A DNA stretch of 64,000 nucleotides from Podocnemis expansa (taxonomy: Eukaryota > Chordata > Testudines > Podocnemididae). The notes beneath the pieces were generated by a model, which made no database searches, was not told where the DNA came from, and worked only from the letters and a program-made list of their open reading frames with translations. Where the stretch lies: positions 4,691,372-4,755,371 of the forward strand of contig ML682067.1 of NCBI GenBank assembly GCA_007922195.1, given 5' to 3'. Numbering within the stretch: position 1 is the stretch's first letter; each line of letters starts with the position of its first letter. This document shows positions 10,386 through 22,838 of the stretch, piece by piece. A program made the position numbers and the translations under genes.

Positions 10386-12913
10386 CATTGTTATGGTAGC
10401 ATGTTTCCTGCAGTATCATGTATGCGTACAGATGTGAAACATGTTCCCATGGGTTTCATATGGCTTGGGAATGGAGGAGACAATCAGAGGTGCCTCCCAG
10501 CAGCATGTAAACAGTGAGGACTGCAAGCACACATTGAGAAAATACAAATAACAGTGGACTAGCTAAATGTCTGCAGCACCTAGGCTGGAGAAGGGGAGAG
10601 AGATTGCCTTTGTTCTGAAAGAGCAGAATCACCTGGCCTCAGTGAGGAGGAGAAATAATCACACTTTAAACTGTTAGAATTCTTTTTTGCCAGAGAATCT
10701 CTATCTACAACCAAGGACTCTGCCCTATTTTGGGAAAGGCAGAGACTGGCTGTAAAACCATCATCAGCCAACCATGTGACTAAGATGGAAATCAATTGCC
10801 ACAGTAAACTTTAGTTTAGAATGAGCCATCTTTTTATTTGGTAGTGCTTAATTCCTGGTAGGTTAATGAATTGATAGTGCATTGATCTGCTATATATTCA
10901 CTTAAAATCATGTTTTAATCAATAAACTTGTGTCTCTTTTATCTAAAGCTTTATGGATTTGAGAGTGTGAAAGGCAAAAGGGGGTTATGTGTTCAATTTT
11001 TCTGTAAAACTGTCAGCTGCAGGGGCGACTTACAGCATGGGCCTATGCGGCCCATGCCTAGGGGCCCTGATGTCGTGAGGGCCCTCCACCCCATTGGTGT
11101 TGGAGGTGAGGGGCAGGGCCACCCTGTCCCAGAGACTGGGCTGCGCTCCCCCCCACCCCTAGCCAGCTGTTCTACCCCCAGGGGCAGGCTGGGCTGGCCC
11201 TGAGGCCGGGCTCCAGGCTCCTGCCCTGCCCCCTGGCCAGCTGCTCTGCCATCTGGAGCAGGGCAGGCTGGTGCAACTGGTCACTTCACTCTGGGGATGG
11301 GGCAGCTGGCGTGCTACGTTTGGGGTCTGGTGCAGCCTTGCAGGGCATGTAGCCCTGGATAGCCGCACCAGAATCTGGACTGCATGCCAGCTGATCCCTC
11401 TGCCCCTGGGGGCAGATTGGCTGGAGCAGGGTTCTGGGGCCCCATGCAGGAGGGACCCATTGGGAGGCTGGGACCCAGTGCCCTGAGTCCCCTTAATCTG
11501 GCTTTGGTCAGGTGAGAGTATATGAGCGTACAGTGCTCTGAGAAACGTTCCAGTCCCTGCAGGATGGAAGCGCCTATTATGGCGTCTGGGGGTGCTCTCT
11601 GGGGGATCGTCCGCTGCGTGGCTAGAGAGTGCACATGTACTGTTTGGGACTGATTACGTGCAGGAGGCTAGCATTGGCTGACCCAGGTATGGAGGTCCAC
11701 CTAGCAAAGTGGAGTATGTTGAGGTCCAGGAGCAGGTGATTGAGGAGGCACAGTGGCACCCCATACCAGATTCTGGGAGGGGAACATCACATACCTTCAG
11801 CCCGTGTGCATGGAAGGGACCAAACACGTAGTTTGGATCCCATCTTTTACATGCCTTGCTGAGTCATGAGGTCTCCATTTTGTTTGTGTTCTCTGAGGCA
11901 TCCTTGGGAGAGGCTTCTTTGAAGAGTTGGCTCTCCTTAATGGCCTGTTAGCCATGGCTGTCTGGCAATGCTGGCATTACATGTTCTGCTGCCCTAGGCA
12001 AACTAAAAATGCCTGCCCCCTCCTCCTCCCAGTCTCTAACAGAAAAATTTGTGTATTTTGCAGCAATGCAGTGGCAGTCATTATCAATTTCACCTCCTCA
12101 GTTAGGGACAGATGAGCCTGGCTCTGGAGGGAAGGGTGGCTGCTGCCCGCTGCTCATGGGGACATAAGTGGCTGCTGCTGCTTCCTTGGATAGCGGCTGC
12201 TGCCGCCAGGCTCCAGGCTGCCTGTAACTATGGGTATGGCTGTAATCAACATATTTTAACATATTTTTTTAATGTATGCAAGGCCTCAGTTCACTGCTCT
12301 AAATGTAAGGTCGTTTTGTTCTAAAATGCCCAAGTTTGTAATGTGAAGCACTGGTTGGAACAGTTGTTGATGGGGGTCTGTGCATGCGTGCGTGTTTTTT
12401 TGTTCTGCTTAAAACTGGTAGGTCTGATGAATCAAACTTCTTTGAGACCACTGATGCTAAATATGCAAACCAGTCTCCATACACATGTTTATTAGTAGCA
12501 TCTTGAAAAGAAATGGGTTCATGTAACCTGAACAAATACGATACCTCTTTTATGTGTTGGCCCTCTCTTTTATGACTCCTGAGGCTCTTGATTGCACGAC
12601 CATTCTGCATCATAGTCATATGAAAGGACCTCAATTAAAATAGTATTTGTATGTTTAGGGTCCATTTCTTGTTTTAACATCATGGATTTTTGCATGTGGA
12701 CATGAGACCTTTACCTCTAAAAATTTGTCACTTACATAAAAGGGAGGTACAGCATTGTGTCTAAGGGCACATCTCTACTGCATGTGTCCTAAGGCAGCAG
12801 GCAGAGCACATATAGTGCATGCCCCCTAGCACAGGTAGCACTGTAGATTGTGAGGCAATGCTTAGGTAAGTGTTTTGTTTTTTTTTGTTTTTGTTTTTTT
12901 TAAAGGCCTGAAC
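10386..12913. other. No gene recognised; GC-rich island at about 11020-11480
   Basis: Mostly unrecognised intron sequence. The GC-rich part starts with GCAGGGGCGACTTACAGCATGG, resembling the start of a dispersed repeat with GGGCCCTG units, but I cannot name it. The open frames here have proline- and glycine-rich translations typical of GC-rich non-coding DNA. Confidence 0.5.
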
Positions 12914-12921
12914 CCTTAGAG

Positions 12922-13112
12922 CAGTGGTTTTCAAACTATGGGTTGGGACCCGGTACTTGGCTGCAGGCCTCAGGAACTGGGTCACGGCACCACCTGCTGC
13001 TGCTGCTTCTGCCAAAAGAGTGGAATGCATTGCTGAAAGATGTAAATGCTGGGTCATGGGCATAAATAATTATTTTCAACTGGCTCCTGAGGAAAAAGTT
13101 TGAAAACCATTG
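12922..13112. mobile_element. hAT MITE, 191 bp
   Basis: The ends CAGTGGTTTTCAAACT and AGTTTGAAAACCATTG are inverted repeats. The 8-bp duplication is CCTTAGAG (12914-12921) and TCTTAGAG (13113-13120), 7 of 8. The same family sits reversed at 43676-43862; both contain a GCTGC-type or GGTGGTGGCAGCAG-type repeat patch and GGAATGCATTGCT or its complement. Confidence 0.85.
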
Positions 13113-13120
13113 TCTTAGAG

Positions 13121-16100
13121 TATGTGTTGTATACAGCTATCTGTATGCCCAATCAGTCCCTCTGGTGCATCTTTTTAGCAGTATAGTGTCCTGCTGTCTC
13201 CCTGATGCCATTCTCTCCTTTTATTCCTGTGAGGGAGGAGAGTCTGAGTTTTGGCATCAGTCTGAGCCTGAATGTCTATACCACGGTTTTTTAGCCTCTT
13301 TGAGCCTGAGTCGTCTGTGGCTGTGCTGTGCTTGTCTACATGTTCCAGTGTGGACGTACCCCAGATGTCCCACTAACTGCACACAGAATAGCCATCTAAC
13401 ATGATTGTGGTTGCAAAGAGCTTCAGATCATTGTAATGCTGCCTGCCGTTTTGTTCAGAGGCAGTTAGTGAGAACTGCTGTAGGTATCCTTGCCAAACTG
13501 TGTGTCCAGTACTTAAGCAGTTGTTCTGTGATCACTCTTGCTAAGGTTTGTTCCTTTTTTTTTTTTTTTTTTAATGTAGGACTTCCTGGTAGTGCTTAGC
13601 TTAAAATGATTCCCCTAGATCACTAGCCCATGTACTTCTGTTCCTGTTATAGCATACTGCATATCTTTAGGCTAGAGTTGAAATTTGGTAGCTTGTATCC
13701 AAGAATTCTGACCTCTCAGCTCAAGGGCATGATTGTAAGAAATAGTAATCTGGCTTTGCAAAATGATTACAAAAACCCCCCATTAGTCTCTGTGCCAGCA
13801 GGCCAAAGTGCTGATTATAGCACTGTGGATGCAAGTCTTTCTTTTCCCTGCTTCTGCACGTTTAGAGACCTGTGCACAAGGATTTTGTAAATTAAAATAA
13901 AGATTTGAATGGATTACCCTTTGTAAAGTCTATTTATCACCTTCAAAGCAGAGAGATTATGAGCCATGAGGTATCAGTATTCCTTTCAGTGCTATTTTTA
14001 AAGATCCATGTATTTTGCATTGTTTTCCTCCTGTCAAATTTTTTCTATATCAATATGAATAACTGTTTTAATAACTGTTTATAATCTGATTAGAGGGATT
14101 GAATTACAACAACGGAATAATTGAAGTTGTTTTGAAAATAACCATTGCAATTGTTCCCCCTCCCCCCAAACTCCCTTATGTGCAGTCTTAAACAGTTCAC
14201 TGTTATGTGGAAATAATTCAGAACAAAAACTCTTGAAGCAGAGATTGTCATTTAAGATGTTTGTGCAGCGACTAGCATGGCTGGAGCACAGACCGACTTT
14301 TTTGGGGGATGAGGTGTGCATAGAAGGCAGATGTGAGGAGCTGATTTATTTCAACCAATACAACTGTTAGTATTTTGAGTAAGTAGCATTACTGTACTTC
14401 AGTATATGCACCTAGTATTCCTGATTCTTCTTCACCTTCTCTACATTAACATGCTTGATCCTAACTTCAGTTTATGACAGAACATCTGTCCAAATGAGCT
14501 GGTCACCTCTGGGAACTACTGGGTGCTTTGTTTTTACTGGAGACCTACTGTTAGAATATGCTATACTTCTTACACATTGAGTGATGGGAATCTGAATCCT
14601 TCCTATGCCATCAGGCATTGCATAGTGCATGAACATCCCTGTCTGTCCTGGCCTTCTCTTTGCTGGTCGTCTGTTGTTAAGCCCCATATATTTTTTCCTC
14701 TGACTGATGTTTAACAGAGGAGTTCTTTCAGTCAGCTGCATTTGTTTGTTCCTCCAGCTGCCCAATAGTAGATCTGCCAGAGCAGATGCTTTGCCTTCAT
14801 TGTTAACACATTCTAAGTATTTCTGTCTTTTCTTGATATGTTTAGAGTAAGCAGCTCATTGAGCTCTCTGGTGAATGTCAGCATGTGTTACAAATTCATT
14901 CCATTTGGTAACTAGCTAGGGGTTTGCAGTGCAATCTAGACCAGTAAGGAGTTGGACCTCCAATTGTACAGCAAGCCTGGGTGCCTTACAATGCTCTGCT
15001 GTTGCTACTCCCTGCTCCAGTTGCTCACAGCTTGTCTGCAACCATGCAAGGGGCACCCTAACTGTCTTTATACTAAAAAGAGCCCTGGTTCCACAGTTCT
15101 GACCCCAGCAACCTGTTTACAGCCCTGCTTTGGGTTCCAACAGCTTTGGTTACTACTTTGGAGTTGACTTCACAGGTTCCAAATCATGAATTTTCCCAAA
15201 ACCATCTGTTCTGTCTTGTCCAGCCCTCTCTTGGACAATTCAGAGAAATACTAAGGTTCATTTGTTCCTTTAAAAAGACAAAAGCACCGACTTAACTGGG
15301 GTAAATGCATCTTTCCATTTAAACACTGCACTGAGTTAATTTAATTTATTAATAATAGAACATATGTGATGCTATGTAAAAGAAATAAAGTTAGAAAAGT
15401 TTACAAGCAGATAAAGTGAAAACGTGCATCTAAAAGGTAATCTAGCAAAGTTCAGGTTATATTCAAAATAACTTTTCTAATCAACCTACCTTCTTCCCAG
15501 CCATGGCTGACTTTCCATACAAGTACAAGATGCTGTCTTCCCTCATCTTTCTAGGTTAAAGATCTTTGCTGAACCAGGTTTCTCACCTACATTCAGTTCC
15601 CAGAAACTTTGACCCACCTTTATTGAAGGTCCAATCTTTCTCGGCTTACAAAAGCTTTGTTCTTTGTGATGAATGCCAACAATTGATTCTATCTTTCAAA
15701 GTCCAGTGACTCTTGTTTCAAGAGGTGAGAACTTCATGCTGTTTTTCCTTTCTGTGGACTTCATTGTTTCTGTGTGTGCTTAATTTATGTGAGAGAATAG
15801 GTAGGTATTCAGTTTTCTGGGAGGACAGGCACAGACCTAATTCACATAGCACCCCAAGCAAGCTGTATACTCAACGGCTCCCTTCCATTTGGTAAACTTA
15901 TGAATACCTTCATTTTTTTTATTGTATTTGTAGCCCATTTTGTGACTGTGATGCATGATATGCATGCGTGATTTATCCCTGTCCTAGAAGATGATAAATT
16001 TGCACAATAGAATCTCTACATCTATATTTATTCATGCCATATATAATCAAATACAAATTGTTTCCTCTAAGCTTACAGAAACTTTTTAAGTTTAAGAATA

Positions 16101-16200
16101 ACAGAAATGTCTTAATATCAAGAAATTGAGCTGTGCACTAGCATTGGGTGGACCAGCATTAAATGGTATTGCAGTAGATGATGGCCTCAGAATGTTAACT
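13121..16200. other. No gene recognised
   Basis: Intron sequence with T-runs near 13556 and scattered short open frames without motifs. No splice-bounded coding segment was seen. Confidence 0.5.
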
Positions 16201-16204
16201 CGAT

Positions 16205-16970
16205 TCCTTTAATTCAAAGGTCGCTTTTCTTGCCTTTGCGCTTGTGTACAGCATCAGCGAGATCCAAAGACTGGCCTATGACATTTTCAAGTGGTAAATT
16301 ACAAGTGGTGTTGGTCTCTCGTTGGCCATCATTGAACAAAGATCTTTTAATGAACGTGGGTTTTGAGAAGCTGCGCTCAACGCTCATGACTGTGACTAGC
16401 ACCATGAACAGAATCCTCAAGGCTATCCGCACATTAGGAAAAGTGTCGTGCTTACCACGTGGCAAAATGTGGTGGATGTCCAATTTAGTATAGAGGTCGT
16501 CTTCGTAATTAATGCCCAAACATTCCTCTTGTGTCAACATCTGATGAAGGTACATTGTTCAAGAGTGTTCTGCTGTCTGACAGGAGCTTACTAAAGTCAT
16601 ACAGCTGCCTTGCCCTGGGTCTTTTTGGGGTGCTCATTTGTCTGTTCTTTGATGGACACTTGAGCTGAGTCGTCAAGCCAAAAAAAAAAAAACAAAACAA
16701 AACCCCACACCTGTCCTTGAATTTTTGTTCCAAGCTTCCCATAATTTCATCTCCACCCTTGTATCCAAACTCTTCTCTTCCAATGAATGAGTTTCCTTGA
16801 AAACAAACTCAATGCCTAAGTTTTCTGCCATGTCTTTGGTAGCAGTGATTACATGTTCACATCCATTATTTCTGTAGGCCACAATGAAATGAAGGCAGCT
16901 TACTGTCGACTGAGTTTGCAGTGCATTGTTTCCAATGTTTGTTAGAACAGGATATTGTGCCAAACTACAA
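16205..16970 (-). pseudogene. Fossil hAT transposase, C-terminal part
   Basis: Minus-strand frames read, in order, an upstream piece with ATKDMAENLGIEFVFKET and a downstream piece with FPNVRIALRILF, then SVERSFSKPTFIKRSL and a tail ending LADAVHKRKGKK. The block FPNVRIALRI plus SVERSFSK is the conserved hAT dimerisation region seen in transposases and in host genes derived from them. The frames are broken near 16510-16680 by at least two lesions and an A-rich insertion. The N-terminal zinc finger and the catalytic core are absent. It is a fossil DNA transposon; a retrocopy of a hAT-derived host gene is possible but no 3' poly-A was seen. Confidence 0.75.
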
Positions 16971-16974
16971 CTGA

Positions 16975-18181
16975 GACCAAAAACCTTGAAATTAGTTATT
17001 GGTGGAGGATCTGTGCCTCATGTCAGATTGAAAAATGAATCCACATATGGAATACCTGAAACATTTTACTTCAAACGTTCTATTTTCCCTTTTGTCACGG
17101 ACAACAAAAACAACACCCTGAGTTGTGACTTGGGTCATCTGCCTGTAATTCTGGCTCTGTGGGAGGGTGTTTGTTTCTCCTTGTTTGGCCACAGATTTTA
17201 TGCATAATATCATTGTGTCTATATTTCCTCTTGCAATATTAATGCATGCATGTCCTAATAATATTAATCACCAGTGTGGCTTTAGCTTTTGGAGACCTCA
17301 TTCTACACATTTTTACAATATAGTGATGTGGTATGCAGTTAATTGATTCAGTTGCTCACTGTTTGAGTTTCAGCCCCTCTGTCTTTATAGACTAACTTAG
17401 AAGTAAATTCTTCTGAAGGTTCCCCCATATAGTAAAGTTTATTCAAACTATGTGAGGAAGGCAACATGTAGTCTTACAGTGAAAAAAGCTTCTTGCTTTT
17501 TCTTCCCCTGCTTGTTATCTTAGTAGCTTTGTTTACCTAATACATAAAATTGAACCTTCATGGTCTTTGCCTGAAGACTGGGCAAGGAAGAAAGCCAAAT
17601 ACATATTTCTTCATCTGAGGCAGAACTGTTGGCCAGCTGTCCCTGACATGCATGGTTTAAATACATTTTAGTAATAATACAGTACCAGTAAGTATCTGTA
17701 CCTATATCACGAAAGAATATTAAAGATCAGTGAATTATTAGTTATTCAAATAATACCTCAAAAGGCATATTTGGTACAAAGATTATTACAGTGGTGTAGG
17801 TTTTGAATACGGGAGTGCTTAGAGTAACACTAGTATTTTTCTGAGGCATGTTCTTTTGAAAGTCCTCAGCTGTTTCTTTGGGTGGATTTCCAGCTTTTGC
17901 ATTCACGTGTTAAGGTGGAAATAAATAGCGTTGGAATTGAGATGCATAGTTTGGTTTTATGATGAAGATTTTTTATTTAAAAAAAAAAATCTCATTTAAA
18001 GTGCAAAATGGAGCTTAACTGCCTTGCTAGTTTATGACATTACTAGCTGTAACCTGTCAAAAATGATGGGGTGAAAATCAAATGTATTTTAACACATTAA
18101 TAGCTCTTTTAATTAAAACACTTTTTTTGAGGGGTGTCCTGGGAAAGGGGAGTGGTTGTGGGAGGCTCTATTGGAGCCAAT
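16975..18181. other. No gene recognised
   Basis: AT-rich intron sequence without recognised repeats or coding motifs. Confidence 0.5.
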
Positions 18182-20640
18182 TTCTAAAGGAATAGCCATG
18201 TTAGTCTAGTCCAGTAAAGAAACAACAAGGAGTTGTGTGGCACTTTAAGACTAACAGATTTATTTTTTGCATGAGCTCTCGTGGGAGAAGATCCCACTTC
18301 CTCAGATGCTTAGATGGGTGAACTTACAGAAAGGAATGAAACTAAATGCAAGGGGGTGTAAAACATAGGATCAGGTCATAGAGTAACAGCAAATCAGAGC
18401 AGTTTACAGGCTCAAACCATGGGAAGCCTGAAGTCAAATTACCCTTTGTAATGGGAAAAGAACCCATAGTCTCAATTAAGTCCTGTTTTCACAGAATTTA
18501 GCTTGCATATTAATTCGAGTTCAGCTGTTTCTCTTTGAAGTCTTGATGTCCCAGCTACATCTCTAACGACAGTCGTTAACAAATCCGTCATCGAGTGATT
18601 AGGAAGATAGAAGTGCTCAGCAACTGGTTTCTTTGTTCTTTGATTTCTGATATCAGCTCTGTGCTCATTCAGCCTCTTACGCAGCAGTCTTCCTGTTTGT
18701 CCAATATATAAGGTGTTGGGGCATTTCTGGCACATGATGGCATAGACCACATTAGTAGATGAGCAGGTAAATGAGCCTTTGATGGAGTAGCAGGCTTGAT
18801 TAGGACCTATGATGGTATCTGTTGTGCAGATATGTGGGCAGACTTGGCAGCGTGGTTTGTTGCAGGGGCGTGTGCCTGCTTCAGTGTTTCTCTTGTTAGA
18901 TCTGTAGTTGCTGGTGAGAATCTGATTAAGATTAGGGGGCTGCCTATAAGCAAGGAGTGGTCTGTCTCCTAATGCTTGAGAGAGAGAGGAATCATCTTTT
19001 AGAATAGGCTGTAGGTCCTTAATGATCTGTTGCAGAGGTCTGACTTGAGGATTGTATGTGGTGACTAGTGGTGTTCTGTTGCTTTCTTTCTTGGGTCTCT
19101 CCTGTAGTAGATGACTTTGGGGAACCCGTCTAGCTCTGTCAATTTGTTTTCTTACTTCCCCAGGTGGGTGCTGTAGTTTCAAGAATGCTTGATAGAGATC
19201 CTCAAGATGTCTGTCTCTGTCTGAGGGATCAGAGCAGATGCGGTTATATCTTAGGGCTTGGCTGTAGACAATGGATCGTGTGGTGTGTTTAGGATGGAAG
19301 CTTGAAGGATGTAGGTAACTATACCGATCAGTAGGTTTTCGGTATAGGGTGGTGGTGATGCGTCTATCCCTGATTTGTACTGTAGTGTCAAGAAAGTGGA
19401 TCTCCTGTGTGGAGTGTTCCAGGCTCAATTTGCTGGTGTCGTGGAAATTATTGAAATCTCTGTGAAAATCTTCAAGAGCATCCCTGCCATGTGTCCAGAT
19501 GATAAAGATGTCATCAGTGTAGCGCAGGTAAAGAAGAGGTGTTTTGGGATGAGACTTGAGGAAACGTTCTAAGTCACCCATAAAGATGTTGGCATATTGT
19601 GGGGTCATGCAGGTGCCCATAGCAGTGCCACTGATTTGGAGATATAAATGATCCTCATATCTGAAGTGGTTGTGGGTGAGTACAAAGTCGCAAAGTTCAG
19701 TCACAAGCTGCGCTGTGGCATCATCTGGGATGGTTCTTCTAATAGCTTGTAATCCATCCTTGTGTGAGATGTTGGTGTAAAGAGCTTCTACATCCACAGT
19801 GGCCAGAATGGTGTTTTCAGGAGGTTCTCCAATGGACTGTATTTTCCTCAGGAAGTCTGTGGAGTCTTGAAGATAGCTGGGGATGTTGATAACATGTGGT
19901 CTGAGGAGGGAGTCCACATAGCCAGATAGGCCGATAGTAAGAGTGCCAATGCCTGAGATGATGGGGTGTCCAGGGTTTCCTTTTTTATGGATTTTGGGTA
20001 GTAGATAGAATATCCCTGGCCACGGTTCTAGTGGTGTTTGTCTCTATATGTTCCTGTGCTGTCTTAGGGAGTTTCTTGAGTAGGTGTTGTAATTCCTTTT
20101 GGTGTTCCTCATTGGGGTCAGAGGAAAGTGGTCTGTAGAAGGTCGTGTTGGAGAGCTGTTTATAAGCCTCCTGGTCATAATCCAATTTATTCACGATGAT
20201 AACTGCGCCTCCTTTGTCAGCCTCCTTAATGATAATGTCAGAGTTGTTTCTGAGGCTGTGGATGGCATTGCGTTCTGCAGGGCTGAGGTTATGATGTAAA
20301 GGATGTTGTTTGTCCACGATTTCAGCCTTGGCACGGTGGCTGAAACAATTGATATAGAAGTCAAGTCTCTCTCATTTCGGCCTTCCAGAGGAGTCCATGA
20401 AGAATATTTCTTCTTGTAGTGTTTGGAGGAAGGCATCTGTGTGTCAGTGCGTTGATCTGTGGTGTTATGGAAATATTCTTTGAGTCTTAGACGACAAAAG
20501 TAGGTTTCTAGGTCACCACAGAATTTTATCTTGTGTGGGGCAGAAGGAAAGTCCTCGAGACAGAACAGATTCCTCTGCTGGAGTAAGTGTGTAGCTTATA
20601 AACAGCTCTCCAGATCAGACCTTCTCACGTGATAAAGTTC
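18182..20640 (-). mobile_element. Penelope-like element, nearly complete (copy C, best copy)
   Basis: Read on the minus strand, the element runs from an N-terminal region (about 20620) through reverse transcriptase, a linker with a cysteine cluster and GIY-YIG endonuclease to a 3' UTR. It ends in the family terminal block (18182-18330: outer end CTATTCCTTTAG, hairpin GTGGGA...TCCCAC). The order RT then GIY-YIG, with no LTR retrotransposon genes, defines PLEs. The YIGQTG endonuclease and the cysteine-rich linker suggest the vertebrate Neptune-like branch; that assignment is from memory. No second terminal block was found at the 5' end near 20640. Confidence 0.9.
18472..20600 (-). pseudogene. 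PLE polyprotein: reverse transcriptase plus GIY-YIG endonuclease, two frameshifts
   Basis: The main frame (18472-19917, extendable upstream in frame to about 20010) gives 481 residues. It has RT motif A VDVEALYTNI (residues 41-50), TAMGTCMTPQYANIFMG (about 98-114), the catalytic YTDD (133-136), a cysteine cluster CNKPRCQVC (about 352-360), VVYAIMCQKC (about 390-399), LYIGQTG (about 403-409) and a C-terminal RETAELELI that carries the acidic nuclease residue. Just upstream in the same frame lies FYLLPKIHKKG, a conserved PLE RT segment. A one-base shift near 20015 leads to a frame with IIIKEADKGGAVIIVNKLDYD (20190-20320), and a second shift near 20350 leads to an N-terminal segment with KIKFCGDLETYFCRLR. 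The enzyme would nick DNA and copy PLE RNA. With only two shifts this looks recently inactivated. Confidence 0.88.
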
Positions 20641-20750
20641 TTTTTTTTTTAAATTGACCACTAGCCCTGCAACTGACCCTTGGGTTCTGACAGACAAACT
20701 GGTTTCATATTTTGTCACCAGTAATAAAATGTCTGCAATCAGAACATACT
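20641..20750. other. No feature recognised
   Basis: Short stretch with a T-run between the PLE and the SINE. Confidence 0.5.
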
Positions 20751-20754
20751 TAAT

Positions 20755-20872
20755 TCTCGCTAAGTCCTGCTTTAAATGCAGCAGGTCCGGGGTTCAAACC
20801 CCAAGGGGTTGGACTAGATGATCTAAATCTGATGAGGTCTCTTCCAGCCCTATGATTCTATTCTATTCTAAG
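20755..20872 (+). mobile_element. tRNA-derived SINE with CR1-like 3' tail
   Basis: GGTTCAAACCC at 20791-20801 is a pol III box B within a T-arm (CCGGGGTTCAAACCCC). Before it lies a possible anticodon arm, CTGC TTTAAAT GCAG. The body runs directly into a CR1 3' end (GGTTGGACTAGATGATC, then TCTTCCAGCCC and ATGATTCTATTCTATTCT). tRNA-headed SINEs that borrow a CR1 tail are known from turtles and other reptiles. Box A is not clear, so the 5' part may be truncated. Confidence 0.75.
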
Positions 20873-20874
20873 TG

Positions 20875-21071
20875 AGCCAGGAAATACTTTGGGTCACTCT
20901 CCCAAAGCTGTATCTGCTCTGCATTGCTAAAAGGAATTTTTGAAATAAGTGGTTAGGTATTTAGTCACTCAGTCAATGGTGTCTAGTCTCTTAAGTGCCT
21001 AAAGTCACTTTTGAAAATGGGACTAAAGTTTCTAAATCACTTTGATGCTTTTGAAAACTTTACCTAGGGAA
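20875..21071. other. No feature recognised
   Basis: Unremarkable sequence between the SINE and the next MITE. Confidence 0.5.
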
Positions 21072-21238
21072 TCCTAGAGCTTGTCTACATGAACCTTTTG
21101 CAGAGGTGGATTAACTATGCTGAAAGAAGCGAACTCTCCCATCGGCACAGAGTGTCTTCACTAAAGCACTCCAGTGGCACAGCCTCACTGTTTTAACTAT
21201 AGACCTGCTCCTAATGTTTGTGTAGACCAACTCTTTGG
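21072..21238. mobile_element. TIR MITE related to the 4.1-kb element
   Basis: The ends TCCTAGAGCTTGTCTACATG and TGTGTAGACCAACTCTTTGG are inverted relatives sharing the GTCTACA core with the element at 4111-4410. It is non-coding, and the target duplication is not clear. Confidence 0.5.
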
Positions 21239-21239
21239 G

Positions 21240-22830
21240 ATCAGTGGGCCAGTGGCAGTCTGTTCTGAGTGGTGTTACTCCCCCTGGAAAAAAAAATGTA
21301 TTTCCATTTTACATTGCAGCCCAAGCTCATTCTTTTGAGAACTGATGATGTTATCAATGGAACAAAGATGGTATGAATAATAAAATAAAATAAATCCTGA
21401 TTCCCTTAATATTCCTCTCCTGTGGGTAACTGGCAGCTCTGATCACAGTGGTTATCTGACAGCAAGTGACACTCCAAAACCACTATCTAGGCATTGCTGT
21501 GTGGGCAGGCAGTGGCAGGAGAAGCTAGCCAAGAGGAGTCAACTGGAGCAATGTTGAGGGAAGATCTCCAGTTATAGAGCCCTGGCCTAGACTTGCGAAG
21601 TTGTGTATGAAACGGCTCAGAAGAACACAGGTTTGGGGACATGCTGCTTCCTGATTGTCTTTGGTTGGAACCCAAAGTCAAGAAAGGGACTGTTTTCATA
21701 CGCTGCTTTAGTATTATCAAGATGGATGAATGATACCACCAGCTTGATGGAGTAATAGAATTTGTGTGAAAGCACCAAGCCAGGGGTCTCACTGATGTTA
21801 GTCGGGACTACAAAGAGTGGAGAGACTGTTTTATTTGGGTTGGTTCTTCTTGTTGACCCTGGAAGGGAAGGTCAGAGGACTAAGCCCAAACCCCAAAAGC
21901 CTACCCCCACTCCTCCATCTCTCCTGGTAAAGGACCAATAAGAAAAGCAGATAAACTGTGTGGAAACGATGCCAGAGAAATAAAAATGCCATTCTGTTAA
22001 ATCTATTTTGTGTACCGAGATGACAATATAACAGTATAATTAATTGTAAACTGAAATTAAACTAAAATCCTGCTTTTCTGTGCAGGTATCTTGGTGCACT
22101 TTTTTCCTCATTTCTAAGCTGTTCATTGCTGTGACACACTTTGTTGTTCCCCCAGATACTAACTTCAGTGCTTGCTCTCACCCCTACCAACCATGTTATG
22201 TAGTAAGAATTCACGGAGGAGAGGAGAGAGACTCTTCAAAGCATTTGCAGAGGTTTCTAAAAATTAATAAATTACACGGAATTATGTAAATTAGCTTCAA
22301 AAAGAGAATATGTGATTGGGAAGCTGGGAGAAGGCCAAAGGGAAAGAAAGAATGACAATACGGTAAATGTGAATCTAAGGGAATTAAGATATATACTGTC
22401 GTCCTCCTGTTGTGCTCCCACTGTACCAGATAATATTTCAATGATTACTTCGCTCATCTCCTCTATGAGCCATTTCCCCAGGTTTGACATTTCTGAAAAA
22501 CTTAGTGATTTCTACTCTTCATTTGGTGCAGTTCTGAGTGTGTCTGATTTTTTATGTTTATAATAAGAGCCAGATGGCAACTGTAGAGTCTGTCTGTTCA
22601 GGGATGATGGTAAAGACTAGTCAAGCTGCTCTTGATGTATGTCAACTGCTGGTGCTTTTCAGAAGTCTGTTTGTGTCCCAGTCTTTAAAACAAACTGCGT
22701 TAGCCTGCAACTGGTGTGTTAGAATGGAGTACTCAACTTGGTTTTGTAACCAAAATAATAGAATCCAAAAGAATAGAATCCAAAACTTGTTTTGAGGGAG
22801 TCTGTTTCTGTTACAAATTCAGGGTTAACA
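21240..22830. other. No gene recognised
   Basis: Intron sequence. Open frames of up to about 100 codons (for example 21487-21792) show no domain or splice context. Confidence 0.5.
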
Positions 22831-22838
22831 GCCGTAGA

